A stretch of DNA of 64,000 bases. Source: Paramecium octaurelia. Lineage: Eukaryota > Ciliophora > Oligohymenophorea > Peniculida > Parameciidae. Shown piece after piece: positions 1 to 12,300 of this stretch. Position 1 is the stretch's first letter. Each line of letters opens with the position of its first letter. The notes beneath the pieces were generated by a model. The model made no database searches, was not told the DNA's origin, and saw only the letters and a program-made list of their open reading frames with translations. A program made the position numbers and the translations under genes. Location: positions 225,937 to 289,936 of the forward strand of contig CAJJDP010000145.1 in NCBI GenBank assembly GCA_905182995.1. The letters are read 5' to 3'.

Positions 1-2
1 AA

Positions 3-1713
3 CAGTAATAGAACTCAATTCTGGAAATGGAAATTGAAATCAGCAATTATTAATAAGAATCAATGCTACTTAACAGTGATAATGATAATTTGAATATGAG
101 AATTACTAATTTGGAAGAGGATATGAACGCATAAATTATGGAATTAACTCAAAAATTCAAAAGAGAAACTTAAATTCAGGAATAACAACTTCAATAACTT
201 TAAAATTAAAACAACGAACTTGAAAAAGTAATACAAAATTTAAAATAAGAATAAGCAATCATAGATGGATAAATAGATGATGATAAACGAAAAGTATAGG
301 CTAATGAAAACGAAAGAATTCTTTTGCTTTCAGAAATTAAAGATTATTAATTATAATTGCAAGTTAATGTTAAAGACAATAGTAAAATGAAAGAAGATTT
401 AATTAAAGAAAGAATGAAAATAGTCATTTTTGCAAGTGAAATAGATCGATTATGGAAAGTAATCGAAGATTTTACTAATAATTTAAAAGCTTACGAGGAA
501 TAATCTAATTTATAGAATGAAAAAATTCATTCACTCACAAAATCAATATAGCAATACCAGAATATCATATCTTAGCAAGATCAGGATAGAAAGCAATAAA
601 GTAGTGCCATTAATTAATCTTTGGAATCTAAAATAGCACTTTTAGCAAGTGAATTAGAAAGAGTTCGAGGTCAAATAAATGTAGAACAAATTAAAGTTCA
701 GGATTTTGAGGGCAAGCAAAGGACTTACCTTTAAGAAATAGAAGAACTTTATACATAAATTGATGTGTATTAATAGGAGATTTCCAATCTATAAAAACAT
801 GGATTGGAATTGAGAGATTTGGAAATGAAATTCTAAGCTGAAAGAATGTCTTGGGAAACTTAGAAATACTAATTGAATAATTAGTTATAGGACAACGAAT
901 AGAGATTACTCTTGTAATTTTAAGAACTAAAGAGATTGAATATTGTTGCAGATGAACGACTTCATGAAATAGAATCTTTGAGATTGCAATTAAGAAATTA
1001 AAAATAGTTAAATGATTATGATGAGTTGAAATAGGAATACTCTCGTCTAGAGTAACAACTCATGGAATTTGAATAAATTAACTTAAAATTAAAGGCTAAC
1101 ACACTGACATTGGAAAAGTAAAATTAATTATTGGATTCATAACTGTAAGGAAAAATCAAAGAAATGGAGGAAGCATATAGTTTGATGAATAAATAAAGGA
1201 AATAAAGTGAATAAGTTAACAAAGAGGCTGAAAATAATCGTAAAACTCTCTCTTTATTATAATAATAAAATAGCAATCTAGAGAATTAGATCCAATGCTT
1301 ATAGGAATAAATTCACAAAGCTTACAGTGAAAATGAAAATCTGTAATTATTTTTCATAAAGATAGTTTATCCTAAGTGACATACTTATAAAATTGCCTAA
1401 TAGATAGGGATTTGATAGTGCAGAATAAGAATCAAGAATTGAGTGAGAAAATAAAAGAAATTGATCAGATGAAAATCAAGTATGAATAGAAAATTAATAT
1501 TTCAACTTTGCAATCTTCAGTTGTTCGTGTAATGCATTTATCCATTTTAAATAGAGTTCTTCTCAAACCAAATAAATACCAAAATCTGAATAGGAAAACA
1601 TTGTTTCAGAATCGTTTTCCAAGTCCAAATATATTTCTGCATCAATAATATCAAGACCTCCAAGATAAGCAATGGCTAAAATTGATACAGAAAATAATAA
1701 TTAATATCAATGA
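3..1713 (+). CDS. Coiled-coil protein, 5' truncated by window edge
   Basis: The frame is open from base 3 to a UGA at 1711-1713 when UAA/UAG are read as Gln. Two GT...AG introns, at 1343-1365 (23 nt) and 1529-1554 (26 nt), are needed to keep it open. The product is about 550 residues of Glu/Lys/Gln/Asn-rich, leucine-periodic sequence typical of a long coiled coil. It then changes to a Ser/Pro/Arg tail (SRPPRQAM near the end). No enzymatic domain is visible. A structural, cytoskeletal or centrosomal scaffold would fit but is inference. The true start lies outside the window. Confidence 0.75.
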
Positions 1714-2670
1714 TTTTGTTGATAAATTTATGTTATTTTTATCAATAGTACAATGTATAAATAACAATCTCCTAGGAATTCAACTGATTATGCAATATAT
1801 AATCAATTTAGTTTAACATCAAAATTAATAATTTTTTTGGTCAATATTGTTACCTATTAAGTAAACGATAAGAAATTTGGAATAGACTATTAAATCATAG
1901 ATCGATTACTTTTTACTACAATCAATGGATATTAATAAATTTTAAGTGGAAATTATCAATAATAATTCCTTGTTCATTAAGAAATTTTTTATTCTTGTTT
2001 AATTATCAATCAACTAATAAAACAAGAATTTAATAATTTAATTCAACTGTTTTATATAATAATAATTATTCTTGCACTAATTCAACTCTCTCGTTTTTCA
2101 CATCTAGGCATGATTACATGTTTAATTTATGTGATAAATCAAACAAATTCTAATCAATTTAGTTGTTTCTAACAGAATCAAAAAATAAAAGATTAATTTG
2201 ATTTATACTTAATACTTATTGATTAATAAAGCAATTTAATCCACAATTATGAATGTAACTGACATCATCTGTATAAGGTGATTAAATGTTCAAATCAAAG
2301 AGATTATGACATTTATATAATTTGGACTTGAAAGGTTATGAATTCCAAAGAGTTGATAAATTCTTAGAAAATTCGAAATCCAATTGTTGTATTGATATGA
2401 ATATAATTGAATTAGAAGAACTGAAGTAGTATGGAAAGGGAGAATATTTTCGTTTAAAATGAATTGATTTGTAATTCAAAATTTTACTTATTGAGTAATC
2501 GATTTGGTAGTAGAAAGTAAGAATATGATGGAGTGGATTTTCGTACTAGAAGTTCATGGTTGCAGCATGTATATGTGCATCATGAAAGCGCAAGGAAATA
2601 AAATGGTTCAAAGACATGATTGAAATTATGTTCCAATCTCTTAGTCATTTCCATTATATTATTTATATAA
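1714..2670. other. Intergenic stretch, no convincing gene
   Basis: About 950 bp of A+T-rich sequence lie between the convergent coiled-coil gene and the cyclin. A short plus-strand open stretch near 2312-2461 (contains YNLDLKGYEF) has no start codon or neighbouring exon I can support. It may be a gene relic. I see no RNA gene here. Confidence 0.4.
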
Positions 2671-3193
2671 TCATAGTTTTGCATATTTCATCAATTTATC
2701 CTTGTAAAAGTAGTATTGTTATTAACTAACATAAAGCTCGTAATCGAGCAAAGTTAACAGTTCTTATTCTAATTTGTTTAACTCGCTGATTGTAATTCCC
2801 CCGACTTTGGCATAGTAGTCATTCTTATAGTAATCATCATCATTATATTTAATGCTCAGAATGATGCATGCGAACATAAATCTAACATAGAAGTGTTTTA
2901 TACCTATGGACACAAAAACTATTGATAACAACATCTTGGTTCTTTTATTAGATCCTGTCAATGTAGATCAATGCCAAGATGAAACATTCATTGCTGCAAT
3001 AAGAGTACATTTGGATGCGCTCCAAATATTTTGCCAGACTTATTGCAGGTTTTTTATTTGTATGAAATGCAGTTTGTTAGGGACTCTCAATTATGTCAGT
3101 CTCTCTAACGATTTCATCTAAAACTCTGGCAATTGAGTAAATGATACTATCTTCTAGGAATTCCTGCTTTACCCCAACATATTCTACATCCAT
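2671..3193 (-). CDS. PHO80-type (P/U) cyclin
   Basis: From the ATG at 3193 to the UGA at 2671-2673, with one 22-nt intron (2882-2903), this encodes about 166 residues. The cyclin box is clear: [23 protein letters not shown], then after the splice [36 protein letters not shown] and [11 protein letters not shown]. The KVGGI..ELNKLE block is the signature of PHO80/Pcl and plant U-type cyclins. These bind and activate PHO85/CDK5-like kinases in phosphate, cell-cycle or polarity control. The intron falls where the frame would otherwise break the box. Upstream the same frame stays open with no UGA, so the annotated start may be internal to a longer protein. Confidence 0.85.
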
Positions 3194-4122
3194 TTTCCCT
3201 AAAAGATATATATGTAATAATTATATATATTATATAAAATTATGATATGATATTAAAATATTGAGCATTCGAACCACACAAACTTGGTAACTGCAATTAT
3301 AGACGTTGGCATCTTCATTTTGAAACCTCTTTTGTTGAAACTTTAGTTATTTGACATATTTAATTTCATAGTTATTCAAATCAGAAATACTGATTACAGA
3401 ATAGAATCCAAAACCATTTAATTATCTTGCAAACAACACATAATTAATGATATTTAATGTAAGTTCCACTCCAATATTCCTAAAGTCTTAAATAATACTT
3501 CTTTGATCTCTATATTCGATACTTTTTCGACTTGGTACCTTGACTGGATTGTGATGATGTAGTGAATTGAAAAAAACTGAATTATTTATTTTGTAAAATC
3601 CTTCAAATTCAACTTGTAATTACACCGATTAAGGGTCGGCAACAGGTATATTGTATCTATCAGCTAGTTAATTAAGGACTCTGACTTAAATAATAGGGGA
3701 ATTAGTTACTCTCAAATTTATATGTGAATATAATAAACTTTATGATTTAATTAAACAACGAAAATCTTAAAAAGCAATTCCAATTATGTCATATTATTAT
3801 GATGCAACATTTTTAAATATTATTATTCGATTGAAGACGATATTCTATTCAGGTTATTGGTAAAAATGAAGGAAATTGAGAAATATAAAAAAATCAGAAC
3901 TACTCACACTTCTTCTTCATCAATTTGTTCCAAAGGTTGATGATATCTAGCTGACAGAGTTTTGCTTTTAGTCAGAATAGCCTTTCCTGAATGATTCCCA
4001 TGCTTGCCCTGCTACTTTTGAATGACTTTTGTCCATTCGTCTAGATCGTCCTCTCGTTATTCTTATACGGGAATTGTAGAAAAGATAAAATCCTTCTTTT
4101 GTCTCTAAGTTACACATCCCAT
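3194..4122 (-). CDS. Unknown MGC- protein ORF, in frame with the downstream cyclin
   Basis: A minus-strand ATG at 4122 begins MGCVTQRQKKDF, a possible N-myristoylation/palmitoylation start, and runs about 70 residues to ...QIDEEEV. A second open block (3830 down to about 3260) contains NSPIIQVRVLNQLADRYN, VFFNSLHHHNPV and ARQLNGFGFYSVI. It reads straight into the cyclin with no UGA. Joining the two blocks needs an intron of about 63 nt, long for this genome, so the model is uncertain. Either this is a separate gene whose stop I cannot find, or the N-terminal part of a cyclin fusion. I do not recognise the domain. Confidence 0.4.
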
Positions 4123-4405
4123 CTATTCTTAGTTTTGAAAACTTAATATATTTTATATTTTTAAGTTTTGTACTAAATATTTTTAATTAAATATCACACA
4201 TTATCACTATCTTAAAACATCTAAGACAATATTCCTATGTAGTCTACTACATTTGCAATAACCACAGAGATAAGTTTGATTTTTAATGTATATCTGCAAA
4301 TAAACCTATTCTTGACGACTTAGACGCCAAATTAAATCATTCCAGTAAATAATTGGACGATATAATCAATGTAAAAAACAATATTATAATAAATTAAAAG
4401 TGATA

Positions 4406-4600
4406 ATGGGTTGTATTAGTTTAAAAAGAAGATATGAAAATCCAAATTAGACAAGGGATTTTGCCCCAAGTTTCATAAGAAAAGCTCAATTGCAAGATCA
4501 CAACGATCTCGCAGGAGGTATGAATTAATTATAGTGTAAATACAAATCGAATATGCCGAGTTGTTTGGAAATTAAACCCAACAGAAGCCTTTCGGTTTGA
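4406..4600 (+). CDS. Small MGC- protein, possibly acylated
   Basis: A 64-residue ORF from ATG 4406 to UGA 4598-4600 uses UAA/UAG as Gln. It begins MGCISLKRRYENP and contains DFAPSFIRKAQ. The Gly2-Cys3 start followed by basic residues is the classic N-myristoylation plus palmitoylation pattern, suggesting membrane anchoring; this is inferred from the motif only. It lies divergent to the MGC- ORF on the other strand, with 283 bp between their starts. Family unknown. Confidence 0.5.
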
Positions 4601-4863
4601 GAGAAACTTAAACTTATTAAATTATAGAATATATTATTGTGATACATTTTATCAATTTTTAACAATTATCATTTCAGTTCAATTGACATATAAATATAAT
4701 TACCATCCATTCTCATTGATGGATTGAATACGAAAAATGTTGCCTGCAATTCATTCATCTAAAATACTCAAACACTTCAAATCAACACAATTTAATTGGA
4801 TTTTATAAGCTAACTATCCTAATATTTATGATTCAAATTTATAATACTAATCAAATAAAAATA

Positions 4864-5196
4864 TCATCTCAAAAATGATTTATATAAAATTATTCCTATT
4901 GAATAAATAAATAAAATCAAACATGATTTCTCTAACTTTAATTTTTCGACATTCTGATGTCTGATTCTAATTTTAGAATTCTCATAAATAAGTTTTAAAT
5001 ATCTATGGGCATATTTTACAACCTTAGCTTCTCTTAATTTTCTCTTAAAATACTTGGGATAGATTCTATCGGCTATCTCGATTGTAAAATTTACACTCTT
5101 GTTGATAATCCTAAATTAATCAGCCGAATGTATTTCATTTGCATTCAATATTATTTCATATTTATCTGACCTTAAAATCTCTAGATACGAGTAAAA
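4864..5196 (-). CDS. Hypothetical ORF, 5' exon unresolved
   Basis: The frame is open from just below a UGA complement at 5197-5199 to a UGA at 4864-4866. It encodes about 110 residues, including NKSVNFTIEIADRIYPK and REAKVVKYAHRYLKLIYEN, and ends in a hydrophobic stretch (CLILFIYSIGIILY) that could be a membrane anchor. No ATG lies in a good position, so a 5' exon or a decayed start is likely. No family recognised. Codon choice looks coding but the evidence is weak. Confidence 0.25.
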
Positions 5197-5431
5197 TCAA
5201 TATTATTATTGTATATTTCTACTTAATGAAGTCTGCTTCTTTATACAATTATATTCAATTGTATACTCTAAAATAAATCAATTAAAGTTCGTAAAAATCA
5301 AAATTATTTTAATAAGAACATATTTAACATCAAATTTAAAAATAATAAATCTCAATTGTTAATTCAATCATACTTTATTATGCCTAATTTTTAATTTAAA
5401 TGAATTACTAAATTTAGTAATAATATTTATA

Positions 5432-6419
5432 ATGTTTATTATTTTAATCCTTTGCATAACAACAACCTATAGTTCCTTCATAAATTGTCCCGCAGAAACT
5501 TAATAAAATTGTGATGATCTTTATTATCCTGTTTGTGCTTATGGCTCAGATGAGAAAGTAATTATCTGGTCTAATAAAATTAAATAGATAACTAAACAAT
5601 TTTCAAATGCTTGCGAGGCTTGTAAAATTTCTACTACACTATACTATTTTGAAGGAGAATGTTAATAATTGATTAATTTCAATTAAACGTTCACCTACCG
5701 TTTTACTTCTGAATAAGATGAAGAAGACGAATCAAAAGCAGTAACAAAATACTGCGATGAAAAATCAAGATATTTGACTGATTGCAGTAATCAGGAGAGT
5801 TTAGTATGTGCTCAATCTATGACCAATGGCTCAACTTATTCAGAATAATACTCAAATTCTTGCATAGCCTGTGCAAATTAATATGTGATAAGTTATTATG
5901 ATGGATATTGTAGAAATGAACAAACGTAATGAATCCTTTTGATTAAATAGCGAATCAAGAATCATCTATTGTCTTCCTGATAGACCAACGAGCTGTAATG
6001 AAAAAGGTTTAACTGTTTGCTCTTAAACTACTTCTCCTTGCACAAATTATGAATGTTACTTTGAGAGCAAATCCTGGTGTGCAGCATGTTCCAATACAAA
6101 TGTTGTCACCTATTATTAAGGCAGTTGCCAAGAATACTTGGAGTAAACAAATTCAATTATTCTTAGCTATATAAAAGCTATCGATATCATGGAAGAATTG
6201 GTTTAAAAATGTAGCTTCGTTCAGCCTGAAACATGCCCTGATACTGTTTAGGAAGTCTGTGTTACTGAAAGTTGTGATGATGATAAATCAACTTGTTAAA
6301 AGACTTATACTAATTCATGTTTGGCATGTTAGAATCCAAAAGTCATAAGTTACCTGCCATTTTCATGCTTTTCTTATTAATTTATGATTTGGATTGTGAT
6401 TATCTATTTCATATATTGA
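5432..6419 (+). CDS. Secreted Kazal-like cysteine-rich protein
   Basis: ATG 5432 opens a signal peptide (MFIILILCITTTYSS). The coding sequence runs to UGA 6417-6419 with one 25-nt intron (5926-5950). About four cysteine-rich repeats follow, of the form C-x(n)-C...VC...YSNSCxAC...YYxGxC. Examples are FSNACEACKI...YYFEGEC, YSNSCIACAN...YYDGYC and TYTNSCLACQN. The (Y/F)xNxCxAC...GxC arrangement is that of Kazal-type serine protease inhibitor domains. The reactive-site region is divergent, so inhibition is inference. The C-terminus is hydrophobic (IWIVIIYFIY) and may anchor it. Surface or secreted location is likely. Confidence 0.7.
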
Positions 6420-6486
6420 AATTATAATTTGGTTGATTAATTGATATAAATATTCTATTTCTTTTCATATTATATATACTTCAAAA

Positions 6487-8971
6487 TCAACTGTATAAAT
6501 TTGATAGTCCATTTAAAACAAACTACAATGTTTCTTCATCGAAACTGGTGAATCCCCTGAATAAAAATTCATCACAGGGTGTTATAATCAATTCTAAATA
6601 AAATTCTAATTGATTGGATAAGACCGCTTTGAATGCATATTTACTTTCAGTTATTAAATCTTCATTCTCCTATTCCCATTAGTTCAACAGTTATCCTTAC
6701 TCACTCAATTGTTTTAACTCTGTCTTACAGGTTATGGGTAACAATGGAGTTGCATAAATCTAACCCTAAAACTATTTCTTCATTGTTTTGTAGGTACTAG
6801 CCTCAATATGGTAATATTGGATGCAATTTCTTAAGAAACTTGGAAGATAAAGGATGAAATTCTCAAAACTAACTTAATAAATAATATTACCTCACGGATA
6901 CTTTAATTAAGGTCAATTCATGTAGCTTAACATTTGCCTCTCGAACAAATTCATATAGGATGGTCTATTGTGATTACAACAGAGTGCTTTTAGTCTCTTT
7001 GTTACACCAAATGTTTTTATTGGTGTTAAAAATCTGAAGTTGGATAGACTTTAATTCCTTATTTTTTATGCTAATGGTTGTAGATATGAATTCTTGTTTA
7101 TTCAATCCATAAGTTAATTGCTATCTTGATTTAATTTCAATTTTATTGGATTAGTATAATGTGGCTAATTGATTTAAGCTGGCCTTTTTATAATTAAGGA
7201 GATTTGCTGGATTCAATTGTAATTGCAAAGCGTTTCTATTAATTAAAGTCCCTTTAAATTGCTTCTTACCATTTTACCTGTAGTACTCAGCTGCAGTCTT
7301 GTGAGGATAGATTTATTCTGAAACATCCTTCATTCTAGAATTCACCATCGATTGACTTTAACTTGCATTCTATGTTCCCTACCATAGGTCATTTTCTTTG
7401 AAATTAAAGAATACAACATTTGAATTCTCATCTTTCTAATCTAATTCTCTAGCAAGGCTTTCACTAATTCTACTTTAATTAGCTTATTAATTTCCATACT
7501 CTTAATTTGTTTACTTCAATCTGTGGTTTTCTTGTTTCAATATGAAGTATTTGCTATCTAATTCATCGTACTTCTTCTTCAAGTTCATAAAATCATATTC
7601 ACTAAATGTAACGTTTCCTTTTTATTCATAAATCTTTAGTTTTTCATTTAAAAGATTGTTAGAAACTCTAAGGTTTTCCATTTCTTCTTATAATTGTTGA
7701 ATTTATTGATTTTATTAATCGTATTATTACTACGAAATAATTTATGACTATGATTGAGCTTATTATTAGTATTATGGTTATTATGATTCGTAATTTTATT
7801 ATTTCAATGATAATTCATATAAATTCTTATAATGATCAATCTATTGTTAATATTCCTTCAATATAGTGGTATCATGAATCTATTACTCTTCCTTCCTTTA
7901 ATTCTTGAGATTTTCAACTTAGACTTTATAATTCTATAATTCTTGTTGTAATTCTTAAATCTTTTTATCATTTTATCTTTAACATTCAAGCTGTGCTGTC
8001 TGTAATTGATTCCTCAGAGATTCAATTTCATTTTATTGTTAATTTAACAAAATTTAACTTTAGTCATAGGGGCTTTAGTATTATTATTATTATTATTATT
8101 ATTATGGCTTTGCGATTTTAGATGTTTAATTGATTGATTAGGACATATTGGATTCATCTAAAACATTTTATGAACCCTTCTTCAATTAAGAATTTGTTAA
8201 AAATTGCATTCTAAATTCTTAATAAGAAATTCTTCCGCTTTAAAATTCCGGATATGTTAATACAAATTCATCTAAAAATTAATCCTACACTTCTTAAACC
8301 ACCAGGTCCTCAATCTAAACGTTTATCTTCTCCAACTCATCCTTGAGGAAGGAATTTACTTCAGTGTGAGATTGCAAGTAATTAATTAATTACTAATTCA
8401 ATTGTCTGATCTTATTTTGAATCGAACTAGTATCATCATGGGGAGTTGATGAGACCTGGTTCCTGTGGATGTGTTCATTAATCAATTCCTACTTGAAATA
8501 GTTTATTTTTGGTAAATATCCTTGTTCTTTCTCTAATTTCTGTCCGTGACCTTTGAACTCAGGGAACCACATGGCCCACACTCTAATACAATCCAATGCC
8601 AATCGTATATAACTTGCTCCATACTATTCGATCTATTTTTCGTGCTCTGGGTTTTTGAAATATGTAGTCCCTCTCGAATCATCTATGTCCTTAATTCTGT
8701 ACGTGGCCACTTCGTATATGAGTTCCAGCAATTCATTTTTGACCCTATTCCTAAAATCACTGTTGAATTTCTCAATGCAATCCTTTACTATTTTCAACCC
8801 ATATAAGCACTCTTTAGGAGGATGCTTCTCTTTCATGATTTTCTTCATTGCCTCTAAAAATTCAGTCACGTCTTAGCTATGATAGACACAATTAAGTTAC
8901 TTATTTTCCACTGCCTTCGCTATGTCCAACCCTTTTTATTTGTCACTCAACTAAGCTATAAACTGATCCAT
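6487..8971 (-). CDS. VHS/ENTH-like domain + coiled coil + AP-2-like appendage adaptor
   Basis: ATG 8971 to UGA 6487-6489, with one 22-nt intron (6869-6890). The first 150 residues (KAVENKQLNCVYHS, ECLYGLKIVKDCIEK, RGTTYFKN, YIRLALDCIRVWAMWFP) resemble a VHS/ENTH superhelix. A long Gln-rich coiled coil follows, including a run of Gln written mostly as UAA at 8079-8104. The last 200 residues look like an adaptin ear: a beta-sandwich part (KIEIKSRQQLTYGLNKQEF, QLQIFNTNKNIW), then ILYLPSFLRNCIQ and TELKQLSEQGQLLNQWEQ, as in the AP-2 alpha platform. A VHS-to-ear layout recalls GGA clathrin adaptors, but I see no GAT domain. Role in cargo or clathrin sorting is inference. Confidence 0.55.
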
Positions 8972-9178
8972 AAAAGGAAATTTAAATTAATTTTATTTTA
9001 TTGGAATATATTAAGATATATTTTATCAATTCCAAAAATGTTATAACTCAAGTCAACTAAATATTGATACAAGAGGATTTCAAATGCATCATATACATAT
9101 TGCAATTATGGCATGCCATTCTGTTCAATTTATTTTGACATTAAATTAATATTAAAATTGTAAAATAACTATAGGAAA

Positions 9179-9346
9179 TCACCATTCTATTTTTAGGATT
9201 TTAAGTAATTAATTCATGTTATTCAAGAATTTCTATAGATGTCTAATCTTATTGTTATTGTCTTCCTATTTGCTGATTAATTAATTATTGTCATTTTGGG
9301 TTAACTGAATCTTATCAATCTACCTCTAACTATCCTTCATTGACAT
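9179..9346 (-). CDS. Hypothetical 55-residue coiled-coil ORF
   Basis: An ORF starts at ATG 9346 just after rotatin and ends at a UGA at 9179-9181. It is Gln/Asn/Lys-rich with heptad-like leucines (IRHLQKFLNNMNQLLKIL). A second open block downstream (about 9010-9140, contains QYVYDAFEILLYQYLV) could be a second exon if a 62-nt GT...AG intron is removed, but such an intron would be unusually long here. Function unknown; it could be a relic. Confidence 0.25.
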
Positions 9347-9384
9347 CTCGAAACAATCAAACACTTAAGATCTACAACAATACA

Positions 9385-12300
9385 TCAACTAATTTACTTG
9401 TTGAATACACAAACGGCTTGAGTGCACTTATACATCAAATTCAATAGGAATTGTGAAGCCCTGTATCTGAGATCGGCTCCTAAGGTGGTCTCAGATATGG
9501 TGTTCATGACCAAACAAGAGAGCTGTTGATTATTTATGATCATTTTTTTCAATTTCCCATTAAGAGAACAATTACTATAAATTAGCAGAATGTCTTGACA
9601 TATAGGTTACTGGATGTCATTATCAACTAAGATCTCTTGCAATATATTAACAAACTAATTATTTGCTAGGATTCTCAATTGTGTTTCTTTGTAGAATGAG
9701 AGACTCAACATGAATTATACAACCAATGCATTGAATTGTGTATTGGTTTGCCATTTCCTCTTATCGCTCCAAACTAATTGAATTAGTATATGATATGTAT
9801 ACCTTTATTTAATTTCTCTTAGATTTCCTCTATGATTTTCATCCTGATGTACACTTGTCTAACATCAGAATTTTGACCCAATATTCCTAAGGCTTTCAGT
9901 AAAACTTCATTCTGGAATAAGGTCAATTGATCTTTACAAATGTGTTTTTTGAGCTCCACCAGTAATAGCCATTTCTATTCACTCAATTGCTAACTTAGAT
10001 GCGACTGCCATAATTGATTACTGCCCAAATTGATTAGGATATCATTCATCAATTCGAAGTAGATCTGGCTATTAGTGGTAAACCCTAAGAAGAGGAGTTT
10101 CAGGATTGCATCGATGCATAATCCTATGACTTCAACTAACTAAGAGTTTGAGTTTAGAGAATAGTCCTCTTGTTCTTCTGAAAACTTTAACAGCAATTTC
10201 AAGAACACTACATGCACTTTAAAAATAGGGGATTGTTGGAGTTAATTCTGTTGAGCAAAGGAGACATTAGAAGTATTCAAATTCTTGACTTAGGATGATT
10301 ACATTTTTTAAGGTTTTTATTAGGTTTTGTTGATCACCTTCTCCAATTCCTTGACTACATAGAGTGCTATAGTTTTGGCCACTCCAGTTTTACATAGAAT
10401 GAGTTTAGCACTATTGCTCACAGAAACTATGGCACTTAAAATTTGGATGATGGACTGATATTGCAGATCAGATTGGTCTTCTTCATTGGGGGAATCACTC
10501 AATTGGAGTGGTCTGAAAATGGATGTTAATGAATAAATGAGATCATCATTTATGCTTTTGGTAAATTCAATTTAATAAATGCATTAAAGTATTTTTGCAA
10601 TTCCAATCTTATTATCAATGCTAAAATTATCATTTTGAAGGGCCAAACTGATAACCGACACAATGTTCCATTTAGGCTTGGTTTGCTTAGCTTTGTTATA
10701 CTCGAATTCCACATAATCTTTATGGTAGTGTGTGGCAAATTACAATAACAAACTGAGTTATAGTAAGATACCAGCAATTAGATTGGGTTGATTGCAATTC
10801 AAGTATTTTCTTAATTTATGTATTGAGTGAATAGCAGTCTCAACTAAATTATAAGATTACAAAATAGAGAGTGCCTTGGATACAGATTATCTCATTAGGA
10901 CATTTAGGATTTCAGCAGCATGGAGAGTTAAAAATAATTGATCCACATTTTTGAATTTGACTAAGAATTAAGCACATTGATGATCTATTTATAGGTTGTA
11001 TATTTATTAGATAGCTTCATCCTTATGATATTACAAACACAGATAAACAAGTCTTAATAGTCCTGCTTTACAAATGGATGCAATATCCGATTTCAATCTA
11101 TTTTCAGTGTATGAAATCACTCTTGTGAGTTTCTTTAAGGGTTTGAGTTTGAGAATGATAGTAATGGATTACGAGTAGATATATTATGATTCATTGCTTT
11201 GGTATAAGTCATCGACCATTTAGTCTTCAATTCTATTAATTTGATCTGAATTCAGTTATTTTAAATTTAATGACAAAATGTTGAGTGATAAGAAGCGAAT
11301 GATTTACAAGTGAGACTTAGTCAATTGAATTAATCTTGAAAATAGAATTTACTAGTCAAGTGGTTCTAATGATTAAAATAAATTGAATTATCTAGATAAC
11401 TTTAGTAATTTGATCAAACAGTTTGAATTCTCAAAATTTAGATGATTGTAATACTGAAAGATGTTTGATTATAAATATTTTAGTAAATCTGGTTGAAGAT
11501 CTAACAAGTTGTTCTTCAACAATTTCAAAACATAGTAGGATACTTTGATGTTGAAAGGATATTTGCTTTGATATTTAACAATGTATTTGCCCACTTCAGA
11601 ATGTTACTTCACAACACTTAACAACTGGATGTAAAGGTTTAAATACTCCACTTACTCTTCTCCAACATTTTCTAAGAAACACTGATGAACATAACTTAAG
11701 AGAGGTAACCAAAATTATTTTGTTTCATTGAATGTGGATATCAAATTCAAAACATATGTTTTCCCTGAAGAGAGAAACAAAGTGCTTGACATTAATTACT
11801 TCAACTCGTCCAAAATGCAATTATCATAAGATATATCAACCTCATTTGCCTTCAATGCCAACAACAGATCCAAACTTTAGATGAAGTCTCCTTAATTTTT
11901 GATGTAGAGTTATTGCTATTTGTAATTCTGATAATTCAAACCTTCCAAAACTAATTATAGGAAGCATTGTAAAAAATGAGTAACTCTATTCTATAAAGGT
12001 ATATTATTGTCCCAGAATTAATCTGATTTACCTTTATAATCGAATATTAATTTAGACAATGAGTAAAAGTGATCTTTGCTTGACAATTCTTCTTGTAGAA
12101 CAGCAACAATAAGATATCTAAATGCTGACAATTAGGATTGCTTATCCTTTGTTTATTGTAATAAGCAGATTGCTATATCAAATTAGTTCTGCATTAGGAT
12201 CTATAAACTGACTGCTGACAGATCAAGAAACTATTCGATAATATTACGCATGTACCTTGCACAACAATTATTATAATTCCCCTTTTATCTTATAATTGTG

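Noticed and set aside
5926-5950. UGA inside the Kazal-like gene taken as a stop
   Set aside because: It lies within a 25-nt GTAATG...AAATAG intron whose removal continues the cysteine repeats.
8079-8104. TTA microsatellite as a non-coding repeat
   Set aside because: On the minus strand it is (TAA)n in frame, encoding Gln within the adaptor protein.
9464-9497. Perfect 9-bp inverted repeat (TATCTGAGA ... TCTCAGATA)
   Set aside because: It lies inside the rotatin-like coding frame and encodes ordinary residues; a 9-bp match in 64 kb can occur by chance.
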